From the NCBI GenBank assembly GCA_021604865.1, contig BQJU01000081.1, positions 1-32,693 on the forward strand: a stretch of 32,693 nt of DNA, in the 5' to 3' direction. Positions 25,415-32,693 of this stretch are shown in pieces (positions within the stretch are counted from its first letter, which is position 1; each line of letters opens with the position of its first letter). The notes below the pieces were generated by a model that was not told the origin of the DNA, ran no database searches, and was given only the letters and a program-made list of their open reading frames with translations. The stretch comes from Saprospiraceae bacterium. GTDB taxonomy: Bacteria > Bacteroidota > Bacteroidia > Chitinophagales > Saprospiraceae. The translations under genes were made by a program, and so were the position numbers.

Positions 25415-26806
25415 TCACCCTACCTTCAAATGAAACGACTTCGGTCGGGTCAGTGCCTCATACCCGATTGCAGACAAGGTACATCCACGGCCCGAATCTT
25501 TGACGCCAGTCCAGGCCAAGGCCGGGTCTAAATAATCACAGCGATTCATAAAACAGGTACCTGTTTCAATTTGCTCTCCCAGGGTGATAGCGCGTTCAAC
25601 ATCGGTGGTCCATATCGAAGCCGTTAATCCATATCGGCTATCATTCATCAATTGGATGGCTTCCTCATCATTTTTTACCGACATAATACCTACTACCGGT
25701 GCAAAGCTTTCTTCTTGCATGATTGCCATTGAATGGTTGACATTGATCAGTACCTGAGGAGCCATATAGGGCGTTCCTTCCTGATGGCTTGGAAAATGGC
25801 TGGCATCAATCAGAGGTTTAGCACCTTGTTGAATGGCTTGTTTGATTTGATTTTGAGCAAAATCCGCAGCAGCTGTTTTGACCATTGGCCCTAGTGTAGT
25901 TTCCGCCAATAAAGGACTGCCCAATCGGTATCGTTTTGTTAATGCGACAAACCCTTCAACAAAGGAATCAAATAAATTTTCATGCACATAAATGCGTTCA
26001 ATACCACAACACGACTGTCCTGAATTAAAAAAAGTACCGTCCACCAAATTTTCGATCGCATGGTCTAAATGGGCATCGGCACGCACATAAGCAGGATCTT
26101 TACCGCCTAACTCAAGTCCGGCAGTAATAAACCGATGGCTGGTGGCCTGTTGGATGGCCTTACCTCCGCTCACTGACCCGGTAAATGCAACATAATTAAT
26201 CCTGGTGTCCGCAATGACCTTGGCCACTTGTTCGTGGTCGATATGCAAATACTGAAACACCCCCTCCGGCAGCCCTGCTAGCTGAAAGGCTGCTGCATAA
26301 CGTTCCGCACAAAGCGGCGTTTGTTGCGCCTGTTTTAGAATAACCGAATTGCCCGACATAATGGCCGGGATGATCGCATTGACGGAAGTCAGGTAAGGAT
26401 AATTCCAGGGGGCCAATACCAGGACTACGCCCAGTGGTTCACGGCGAATAAAACGCCTAAAGCCCGGTAGCTCTTCAGCTGGAATATCACTAAGTGTTTT
26501 TGCAGCAATGTCAATCATATAGGTGGCACGCTCCTGAAACCCCTTTGTTATTTCAAAAGGAGTATACCGAATGGGTCTTCCCATCTGCCAGGTGAGTTCT
26601 GCCGCCATTTCATTGGCATGGTTTAAAAAGTACTGCACGGCTTTTTCACAAATGGCTGCTCGCTTTTCCACGGTAGTTTTCTTCCAGGAAGATTGAGCCT
26701 TCTTAGCTTGAGAAAGGACCTGTTCAATATCTTGTCCTGAAGCAAAATTGCGCGATACATAAACAGAACCATCTACTGGACTAATGGTTTGGAAATGATT
26801 GGGCAT
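25415..26806 (-). CDS. NAD(P)-dependent aldehyde dehydrogenase
   Basis: The 463-residue protein is a complete ALDH superfamily member: APWNYPYL near 132 (Asn of the oxyanion hole), the FTGSVSGGK nucleotide loop at 208-216, catalytic Glu232 in LELGGKDP, and catalytic Cys266 in GQSCC. It is somewhat short, as in succinate-semialdehyde-type enzymes. In this operon the likely substrate is a gamma-glutamyl aldehyde, such as gamma-glutamylacetaldehyde. Subfamily and cofactor cannot be set from sequence alone. It starts 48 nt behind the SDR gene. Confidence 0.93.
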   Translation of the reverse strand: MPNHFQTISPVDGSVYVSRNFASGQDIEQVLSQAKKAQSSWKKTTVEKRAAICEKAVQYFLNHANEMAAELTWQMGRPIRYTPFEITKGFQERATYMIDIAAKTLSDIPAEELPGFRRFIRREPLGVVLVLAPWNYPYLTSVNAIIPAIMSGNSVILKQAQQTPLCAERYAAAFQLAGLPEGVFQYLHIDHEQVAKVIADTRINYVAFTGSVSGGKAIQQATSHRFITAGLELGGKDPAYVRADAHLDHAIENLVDGTFFNSGQSCCGIERIYVHENLFDSFVEGFVALTKRYRLGSPLLAETTLGPMVKTAAADFAQNQIKQAIQQGAKPLIDASHFPSHQEGTPYMAPQVLINVNHSMAIMQEESFAPVVGIMSVKNDEEAIQLMNDSRYGLTASIWTTDVERAITLGEQIETGTCFMNRCDYLDPALAWTGVKDSGRGCTLSAIGYEALTRPKSFHLKVG

Positions 26807-26854
26807 GGATTGTTTTTTAGTTAGATCGTGTCGGCCAGGCCAACACTGTCAGAA

Positions 26855-27628
26855 TCATTCCGGTGTAACATAAGCAGCAGTGATGCCTCCATCTACCGTA
26901 AATTCTGTACCGGTCACATAGGAAGATTCATCAGAGGCCAGGTAAAGTGCCGCGGCAGCTATTTCTTTTGCTTCTCCAAATCGGCCCATAGGCACATGCA
27001 CCAACCTCCTTTGTTTTTTGGCTTCGGTATCTAAAAAGTTCATCAGCAAATCGGTGCGTAGTGGGCCGGGACAAAGGGCATTCACCCGGATATTTTCTCT
27101 GGCATGGATCACTGCCAATTCACGAGTCATAGACAACACCGCTCCTTTGCTGGCAGTATAAGCAATCTGGGGTGTTGCAGCACCCAATAAAGCCACAAAA
27201 GAGGCCGTATTAATTATGGAACCACCCCCAGCGCGACGCAGGGCTGAAATACCGTATTTACATCCCAGGAAAACACCTTTGGCATTAATATTCATAGTGA
27301 GGTCCCAGATATTTTCTTCGGTGCTGATGGCATCGCCGTCGTCCCCATGCATAATCCCTGCATTATTGAAGAGGATGTTCAGTTTTCCAAAGGTATTTTC
27401 CGCAAAGGCGACCATTTCAGCGCAATCGTTGGCCTTCGATACATCTGCATGTACATAGGCAGCATCCTGGTTTTTATCCTTCAGCATTTGTACCGTTTCC
27501 AAACCGCCTTTATCATTGACATCTACTACTACAATTTTTGCACCTTCCCGGGCAAACAACAGGGCTGTTTCTCGTCCGATGCCACTGCTGGCACCAGTTA
27601 TCAGGGCTACTTTATCTTTTAATCGCAT
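26855..27628 (-). CDS. Short-chain dehydrogenase/reductase (classical SDR)
   Basis: The 257-residue protein has the classical SDR signature: TGASSGIG at 11-18, NNAG at 88-91, Ser143, Tyr157 and Lys161 (YTASK). An Asp at the end of the second strand (VVVDVND) favours NAD(H) over NADP(H). In the operon, it is the obvious candidate for the alcohol oxidation step between the ligase and the aldehyde dehydrogenase. The gene starts 15 nt after the glutamine-synthetase-like gene, so it should be co-transcribed. Confidence 0.92.
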   Translation of the reverse strand: MRLKDKVALITGASSGIGRETALLFAREGAKIVVVDVNDKGGLETVQMLKDKNQDAAYVHADVSKANDCAEMVAFAENTFGKLNILFNNAGIMHGDDGDAISTEENIWDLTMNINAKGVFLGCKYGISALRRAGGGSIINTASFVALLGAATPQIAYTASKGAVLSMTRELAVIHARENIRVNALCPGPLRTDLLMNFLDTEAKKQRRLVHVPMGRFGEAKEIAAAALYLASDESSYVTGTEFTVDGGITAAYVTPE

Positions 27629-27643
27629 TTCCTGGATATAGAT

Positions 27644-29020
27644 TTAAATTCGTTCAAAATACCGTTTTCGTTCCCAATCGGTAACCGACTGATGATAAGC
27701 TTCTATTTCTTTACGAAAATAATGAGAATAATGTGCTACTACTTCTTCACCAAAGACTTTTTTGCTAAAATCACTATTTTCAAATTTGCTTAACGCCTCT
27801 TCCAGGGTGTACGGCACCCGATCCAAATGTTTGGCGGCATAAATATCGCCTTCAAAACAGGCTGGAGGTTCTATTTTATGACGGATACCCTCCAAGCCCG
27901 AGGCCAGTGCAGCGGCATAAGCCAGATAAGGATTACAATCAGCACCGGGAATACGGCATTCAATACGCAAACTCTGTCCCTTGCCCACCACCCGGAATCC
28001 AGCAGTACGATTGTCATAACTCCAGGCGAGCCGGGTAGGTGCCCAGGAACCATCCACGTAGCGTTTATAAGAGTTGATGGTGGGCGCATAAAAGGGCATC
28101 ACATCCGGTACATGTTTGATACATCCTCCCAGAAACCACCTGAAAATATCCGACCCCATTACCGGGCCAAAGGCTTGATCACCGGCAAAGGCATTCTTTC
28201 CATCCTGCCACAAACTCATGTGGATATGACAACTGGACCCTGCCCGATCAGTGTCAAACTTGGCCATAAATGTTACGGAAATATCCATTGCATCCGCCAA
28301 TTCTTTAAGACATTGTTTGTAAATGACGTGCCGATCTGCCATATCCAGCGCTTCTGCGTAGCGTATATTTAATTCGTGCTGGCCCAAGCCCCATTCCCCT
28401 TTAGAGTTTTCGACCGGTATACCGGAATATTTTAAATGGCGACGGGCAGCGGCGGTATATTTTTCAATCCTGCTGCCCTGCATGATATGGTAGTCTTCCA
28501 GATACCAGCCTGAAGGCGTCAGGTTTTGATAACCTTGTTCAAAGGCTTCCCGGTAGGTATTCTCAAAGAGATAATATTCCAATTCCGAGGCGGCGAAACA
28601 GTTGAAATCCAACTCTTGGACCGTCTTCAATTGCTGGTTGAGGATAGACCGTGGCGCTACGTCGACCGGCTGGTGTGTTTTTTCATTTTCCAGATTACAA
28701 ATCACCAATGCGGTACGGTCTAACCAGCTGGCTATTCTTAAAGTGGATAGATCCGGTACCAGATGAAAATCGCCATACCCCAATTCCCAGTTGGCAAATT
28801 TGTATCCTGGTACCGGTTCCATTTCCATATCCGTGGTCAACAGGTAATCACAGGCATGAGTGCCTTCTTTGACACAGCTTTCTAAAAAGAATTCGGCATC
28901 AAAGCGTTTGCCTACCAAACGGCCATAATGATCGGTAAAAGCCACTACGATGGTTTCAATTTCTTCCGCTTCGACCTTTTGTTGTAATTGCCGGAGGTCC
29001 AGCAAACCTTTTTGTTGCAT
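27644..29020 (-). CDS. Glutamine-synthetase-family gamma-glutamyl-amine ligase
   Basis: The 458-residue protein is a glutamine synthetase III-like family member (GlnT/PuuA group). Visible landmarks are FTDHYGRLVGKRFD near 28, ELEYYLFE near 143, GQHELNIRY near 213, SCHIHMSLW near 259 and RIECRIPGADCNPYLAYAAAL near 352. True nitrogen-assimilating glutamine synthetases lack this FTDHYGRL N-terminus; it is typical of gamma-glutamylpolyamine and gamma-glutamylethanolamide synthetases (PuuA, GlnA3, GlnA4). ATP-dependent joining of glutamate to an amine is predicted. The neighbours (ethanolamine-type permease upstream, SDR and ALDH downstream) favour ethanolamine, with putrescine or another amino alcohol as alternatives. 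Confidence 0.88.
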   Translation of the reverse strand: MQQKGLLDLRQLQQKVEAEEIETIVVAFTDHYGRLVGKRFDAEFFLESCVKEGTHACDYLLTTDMEMEPVPGYKFANWELGYGDFHLVPDLSTLRIASWLDRTALVICNLENEKTHQPVDVAPRSILNQQLKTVQELDFNCFAASELEYYLFENTYREAFEQGYQNLTPSGWYLEDYHIMQGSRIEKYTAAARRHLKYSGIPVENSKGEWGLGQHELNIRYAEALDMADRHVIYKQCLKELADAMDISVTFMAKFDTDRAGSSCHIHMSLWQDGKNAFAGDQAFGPVMGSDIFRWFLGGCIKHVPDVMPFYAPTINSYKRYVDGSWAPTRLAWSYDNRTAGFRVVGKGQSLRIECRIPGADCNPYLAYAAALASGLEGIRHKIEPPACFEGDIYAAKHLDRVPYTLEEALSKFENSDFSKKVFGEEVVAHYSHYFRKEIEAYHQSVTDWERKRYFERI

Positions 29021-29065
29021 AGGTTAATTAGGTTTTAGATTCTGGGGTAAAAACATTTCTTTCAT

Positions 29066-29099
29066 CTAATCAAAAATGAAAAGTGTGCACACTGATTAG
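29066..29099. promoter_or_regulatory. Nested palindrome upstream of the ligase gene
   Basis: CTAATCA (29066-29072) and TGATTAG (29093-29099) form an inverted repeat, and the perfect palindrome GTGTGCACAC (29083-29092) lies against its right arm. It sits in the 113-bp gap between the permease gene and the ligase gene, about 45-80 nt upstream of the ligase start. It could be an operator or an intercistronic RNA structure. No regulator gene lies nearby in the window. Confidence 0.4.
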
Positions 29100-29133
29100 C
29101 TATTACATCCTTCATTTCTTCTAAAAAACCAGG

Positions 29134-30456
29134 TCAGCCCTTAGGAAGGGTAACCGCAAGTTTAAACCAAATAAATGCCACCGCCAATATCCCAAAATAA
29201 ATAGCGGCCAGTATCGGATTGTAAATAGTAATCGCAACAAAAGCAATACTGGCAATAATCAGGGCAATGATCGGCGAAAAGGGATAAAGCGGCACTTTAA
29301 AAGGCCGTTCCAGTTCCGGTTCCTTTTTTCTCAACACCAATAGGGAAACCATTGAAATCATATAAAGACTCAGCGCACCAAAACAAGCAATGGTAATAAT
29401 TTCGCCTGTCTTTCCAGTGAGTAAAGCAATGATACCGATGCCCATATTGATTAAAAGTGCATTGGCGGGTGTTTTAAATCGACTATGTACTTTGCCAAGG
29501 CTTTTAGGTGCAAAACCGACCCTGCCAAATTCAAAACTAGCCCGTCCAGCGGCAAGAATGATCCCATGAAAAGAAGCAATCAGCCCAAAAAGGCCAATAA
29601 AAGTGACTGCTTTATATAAGATATGGCTTTGGCCAACTGTAGCGGCCATCGCTAATGGTAGCGGCGAATCAGAAGGATTGGCACCGGCTTCCGGAAAGAC
29701 GACTACCTCCCATCCACCTACACCAACGGAAGCAGCAAAGGTGATGAGGCACAACACGACCAGGGTCAAAATGGCGGAGCCAAACCCTATCAATACATTT
29801 CTCTGTGGATTGATGGTTTCTTCCGCTACATTCGCCACACCTTCGATGGCCAGAAAAAACCAGATGGCAAAAGGCAGGGCAGCAAAGGCTCCCGACCAGC
29901 CATTAGGCAAGGCATTGTGTTCTAAATTTTTCCATTCAAATTCCGGTAGAGCAGTTCCGGCAAAAAGGAGCAATCCGATAACGGCAATGATGGTGATGAT
30001 CAACTCAAATGAGGCAGCAGCCTGAATGCCATAAATATTTAGGGCTGTAAATACAAAATAGGCAAATATGGCAATACCCAGGATTGGAATTCCAGGCAGG
30101 AAAATATTTAAATAAGCGCCAATGGCAAAGGCAATGGCTGGAGGCGCAAAAATAAACTCAATATTTTGAGCCATGCCGCCCAGAAATCCCCAATTTGTAC
30201 CCAAAGCCCGGACTGCATAATCAAAGGCACCTCCTGCCTTGGGAATGGCGCAAGCCAATTCAGTATAACTAAAGGTAAAGGCCAGGTACATGATGATGAT
30301 AAACAGGGTCGCAACAGCCAGGCCCAATGTGCCTCCTTTTTCCAATCCCAGATTCCATCCAAAATACATACCTGAAATGACATAACCCACGCCAAGGCCC
30401 CATAACATTAATGGTCCCAGCGTTCGTTTAAGTTGATCCTTTTCGTTTGTAGCCAT
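29134..30456 (-). CDS. APC-family amino acid/ethanolamine permease
   Basis: The 440-residue protein has about 12 membrane segments and is an APC-superfamily transporter. The N-terminal region LGVGYVISGMYFGWNLGLEK near 16, then FSYTELACAIPKAGGAFDYA near 63, matches the ethanolamine permease group (Eat type, TIGR00908) better than general amino acid permeases. The later segments (EGVANVAEETINPQRN near 205) are also typical of the group. It is the first gene of a minus-strand operon with ligase, SDR, ALDH and amidotransferase genes. Substrate is inferred. Its start is 133 bp from the divergent fusion gene. Confidence 0.85.
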   Translation of the reverse strand: MATNEKDQLKRTLGPLMLWGLGVGYVISGMYFGWNLGLEKGGTLGLAVATLFIIIMYLAFTFSYTELACAIPKAGGAFDYAVRALGTNWGFLGGMAQNIEFIFAPPAIAFAIGAYLNIFLPGIPILGIAIFAYFVFTALNIYGIQAAASFELIITIIAVIGLLLFAGTALPEFEWKNLEHNALPNGWSGAFAALPFAIWFFLAIEGVANVAEETINPQRNVLIGFGSAILTLVVLCLITFAASVGVGGWEVVVFPEAGANPSDSPLPLAMAATVGQSHILYKAVTFIGLFGLIASFHGIILAAGRASFEFGRVGFAPKSLGKVHSRFKTPANALLINMGIGIIALLTGKTGEIITIACFGALSLYMISMVSLLVLRKKEPELERPFKVPLYPFSPIIALIIASIAFVAITIYNPILAAIYFGILAVAFIWFKLAVTLPKG

Positions 30457-30506
30457 AGGTTAAAGCTACAATTTTTAGGTGGAAATCCCCATTGAAAGTC
30501 GTCAAC

Positions 30507-30536
30507 TTTGGAGAATTAGAATTTTCGGTATCTTTA
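30507..30536 (+). promoter_or_regulatory. Possible promoter of the oxidoreductase-phosphodiesterase gene
   Basis: TTTG at 30507-30510, then 18 nt, then TATCTTTA at 30529-30536 resemble the Bacteroidota -33/-7 pair, with spacing one base short and one mismatch in the -7 box. Start of transcription would fall near 30543, giving a leader of about 47 nt to the ATG at 30590. If right, the promoter overlaps the alternative start codon at 30479, which argues for the later start. Confidence 0.4.
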
Positions 30537-30589
30537 GAAAAGCTATAACAATTTTATATCATCACAGTGTAATCAATGAATACAAGAAC

Positions 30590-32491
30590 ATGACCAGCTT
30601 TAAACAACCTACGACAATTCATTACCCGATTCTTCTATTTATTTTGGGATGTCTCTATTGTCTTCCCCATAGCCTTCATGCCACAACGGTCATTGACCTT
30701 CCGCTGTCTACTCCTATAAAATGTGAGACGCCATTACGTGTCGGCGTCATTGGTTTGGTGCATACACATGTGCACTGGATATTGGGCAGGAAAGCTGTTG
30801 GAGATATAGAGATAGTCGGCATTGTAGAACCTAACCGGGATTTAGCCAAACAGTATAGTGACCTTCATGGCTATTCGATGGACCTTGTTTACAACACCAT
30901 TGAAGAAATGGTCGAAGCGACACATCCTGAAGCGGTCACTGCTTTTAATATGATTTACGACCATCTGAAAGTGGTGGAATACTGTGCGCCAAGAGGCATT
31001 CATGCCATGGTAGAGAAACCACTCGCAGTAAGTTATGAACACGCTGAGAAAATGATCGCTTTGGCCAAAAAGCACAACATCCACCTACTGACCAATTATG
31101 AAACTTCGTGGTACGGGAGCAGTACGGAAGCCTATAAATTGATCCACGAATCGAAGAAAATCACCGACCTCAGAAAGATCGTCTTTCATACCGGCCATCC
31201 TGGGCCGATTGAAATTGGATGTAATGAAGAATTTCTGGAATGGCTGACCGATCCCATATTAAATGGCGGCGGGGCTTTAACCGATTTTGGCTGCTACGGC
31301 GCTAATCTGGCGACGTGGCTGATGAATGGCTCGGTTCCAACCACGGTATCCTGTGTCACTCAGCAAATAAAGCCCGAGCTATATCCCAAAGTAGAGGATG
31401 AGGCCACTATTATCCTGACCTATCCCAAAACACAAGTGATTATTCAAGCCTCCTGGAATTGGTCGCACAACCGTAAAGACATGGAAATTTATGGCAAATC
31501 CTCCTACATTATTTGCAAAAACGGCCAGGATATGGAGGTTATGGAAAGTGAGAAGGCAGGTGTTTATTCCCTAACCGCTGCTCCCCTACCCAAAGGCATT
31601 GATGATCCCTTTGCTTATTTACATAAAGTGGTCAAAGAAAATTATGTCGTTGAACCTTTCGGCTTGGCTTCCGTGGAAAACAATAAAATAGTTATACAAA
31701 TATTAGAAGCGGCAAAACACGCGGCAAAAACGGGAGAGACCGTCGTTTGGGCCGACTTTTTTAAATCCATTTATCCAGGTCATGCCCACAACGATTATGA
31801 GAACAAACATCCTTTATACGATGCTCTAGACAATGGCTTTATTTCAATAGAAGCGGATGTACACTTGATTGATGACCAGTTGTACGTCGCCCACAATAGG
31901 CCAAAAAATCCGACACCAGCATTAACTTTAGAAGCCATGTATCTCAACCCATTAAAGAAATATATCCAGGAGAACAATGGATTTGTTTATCCCAACTATT
32001 CCGGTCCTTTTTATTTAATGATTGACATCAAAACGGCTGGCAAACCTACCTATGAAAAACTCAAATCAATTTTAGCCAATTACACGTCCATACTTTCTAC
32101 CTATCAGCACGGCGAAGCAAAAGCAGGGCCCGTAAAAGTGCTCATTTCCGGCAATAGGCCCATTGCAGACATCTTAAATGATGATCCCAAACTTGTCGCA
32201 TTGGATGGCCGGCCCAAAGATCTTGACAATAATATTCCCGCATCTTTCATGCCGGTGGTTAGTGACAATTACAAACATATTTTATCCTGGACTGGTGAGG
32301 GGCAAATCAAAGATACTGAACGCCAAAAACTAAAAGAGTTGGTCACAAATACCCATGCGCAGGGCAAGCAGCTGAGACTCTGGGCTTCACCGGATAATCC
32401 CACGGTGTGGAAGTTCTTGTTGGATAATGGTGTGGATTTGATTAATACGGATTTGGTGGAGGGATTTAGGCGTTATTTCGAGACCAAATAA
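30590..32491 (+). CDS. Exported Gfo/Idh/MocA oxidoreductase fused to a PI-PLC/GDPD-like phosphodiesterase
   Basis: I start at ATG 30590 because a good signal peptide follows (hydrophobic YPILLFILGCLYCLP, cleavage after about residue 31, SLHA). An in-frame ATG at 30479 would bury it. The mature N-terminal part (about 44-390) is a Gfo/Idh/MocA oxidoreductase: RVGVIGLVHTHVHWI for the nucleotide-binding strand (altered from the usual GxGxxG), and VEKPL with Lys143. From His398 (GHAHNDYE) onward the protein matches the PLC-like phosphodiesterase/GDPD family (FISIEADVHL and YVAHNRP carry His, Glu, Asp and metal ligands). The frame is continuous across the join, so it is a true fusion of 633 residues. 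It lies divergent from the permease gene. Substrates of both domains are unknown. Confidence 0.85.
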   Translation: MTSFKQPTTIHYPILLFILGCLYCLPHSLHATTVIDLPLSTPIKCETPLRVGVIGLVHTHVHWILGRKAVGDIEIVGIVEPNRDLAKQYSDLHGYSMDLVYNTIEEMVEATHPEAVTAFNMIYDHLKVVEYCAPRGIHAMVEKPLAVSYEHAEKMIALAKKHNIHLLTNYETSWYGSSTEAYKLIHESKKITDLRKIVFHTGHPGPIEIGCNEEFLEWLTDPILNGGGALTDFGCYGANLATWLMNGSVPTTVSCVTQQIKPELYPKVEDEATIILTYPKTQVIIQASWNWSHNRKDMEIYGKSSYIICKNGQDMEVMESEKAGVYSLTAAPLPKGIDDPFAYLHKVVKENYVVEPFGLASVENNKIVIQILEAAKHAAKTGETVVWADFFKSIYPGHAHNDYENKHPLYDALDNGFISIEADVHLIDDQLYVAHNRPKNPTPALTLEAMYLNPLKKYIQENNGFVYPNYSGPFYLMIDIKTAGKPTYEKLKSILANYTSILSTYQHGEAKAGPVKVLISGNRPIADILNDDPKLVALDGRPKDLDNNIPASFMPVVSDNYKHILSWTGEGQIKDTERQKLKELVTNTHAQGKQLRLWASPDNPTVWKFLLDNGVDLINTDLVEGFRRYFETK

Positions 32492-32549
32492 TCTGTTTTC
32501 CTTGATTGCTTGCTTGGAACCAATTTAAGAGGCAATAGAAAATTACCGC

Positions 32550-32634
32550 TTAAAGAGCATGTTTGGAGGCCAACCATTTGGCTGCAAAGGATCACTTTTT
32601 CGATGATACTTCGTTACTTTTCTTGTCCGTACCT
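32550..32634 (+). repeat. Dispersed intergenic repeat, copy C
   Basis: TTAAAGAGCATGTTTGGAGG, a CAAAGGATCACTTTT block, a GATGATACTT block and GTCCGTACC recur in the same order as in the inverted copy at 87-205. It lies about 60 nt downstream of the stop of the fusion gene, just as copy A lies downstream of the YhhN gene, so both are 3-prime of a gene in the same relative direction. The remaining bases to 32693 hold no gene I recognise and may continue the element beyond the window. Confidence 0.75.
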
Positions 32635-32693
32635 CGGGGTATGAACTTCAAAAAAAGCCTTGTTTCATCAAAAAATTGACGCTTTTCGCTACA

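Noticed and set aside
30479-30589. Upstream in-frame start for the fusion protein
   Set aside because: It would put 37 residues ahead of a good signal peptide and would overlap a possible promoter.
1-32693. tRNA, rRNA, CRISPR array, insertion sequence or phage genes
   Set aside because: Nothing with the required structure or motifs was seen on either strand.

Overview
The window looks like a chromosomal segment of a Bacteroidota bacterium, most likely of the Saprospirales type (family-level guess, tentative). Reasons: a LytS-type kinase with a lipoprotein signal and a TPR sensor, very large caspase/STAND/WD40 proteins, few Shine-Dalgarno sites, and a promoter upstream of the cox genes that fits the Bacteroidota pattern TTTG-N20-TAnnTTTG. 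No rRNA, tRNA, CRISPR array, transposase or phage gene was seen.

Layout. (1) 1-946: one copy of a dispersed repeat, then a YhhN-family membrane protein on the minus strand. (2) 947-1418: spacer with a small decayed gene. (3) 1419-11386, plus strand: a lipoprotein TPR/LytS histidine kinase, 6 nt from a soluble caspase-fold protease, then, after a repeat-rich spacer, a 1789-residue caspase-nSTAND-WD40 protein. A relic of a second gene of the same family follows at 11419-11629. (4) 11657-13777, minus: NfeD-like and flotillin pair. (5) 13912-21543, minus: aerobic CO dehydrogenase cluster in the order coxM-coxS-coxL-coxG-coxD-coxE-xdhC/YHS. CoxL carries the form I active-site loop AYRCSFR, so a true Mo-Cu CO dehydrogenase is predicted. 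(6) 21550-22573: about 1 kb without a convincing gene, holding the predicted cox promoter, a long inverted repeat and a short repeat copy. (7) 22574-24591: an unrecognised helical protein and a DUF1801-type protein. (8) 24578-30456, minus: amine-utilisation operon (ethanolamine-type permease, glutamine-synthetase-like ligase, SDR, aldehyde dehydrogenase, class I glutamine amidotransferase). (9) 30590-32491, plus: an exported fusion of a Gfo/Idh/MocA oxidoreductase and a PI-PLC/GDPD-like phosphodiesterase, divergent from the operon. (10) A second, inverted copy of the outer repeat ends the window.

How the genes fit together. Three systems stand out. The caspase locus resembles a sensor-to-protease pathway: the STAND protein combines WD40 sensor, NTPase and caspase in one chain, and beside it lies a separate caspase co-transcribed with a membrane kinase that has no response regulator here. 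The cox operon should allow oxidation of CO as a supplementary electron source, and its XdhC-type maturation factor has a C-terminal YHS metal-binding domain. The amine operon has one gene for each step of a gamma-glutamylation route (import, ligation to glutamate, alcohol oxidation, aldehyde oxidation, release of glutamate), most simply for ethanolamine. The divergent fusion protein could supply ethanolamine from glycerophosphoethanolamine, but that link is inference.
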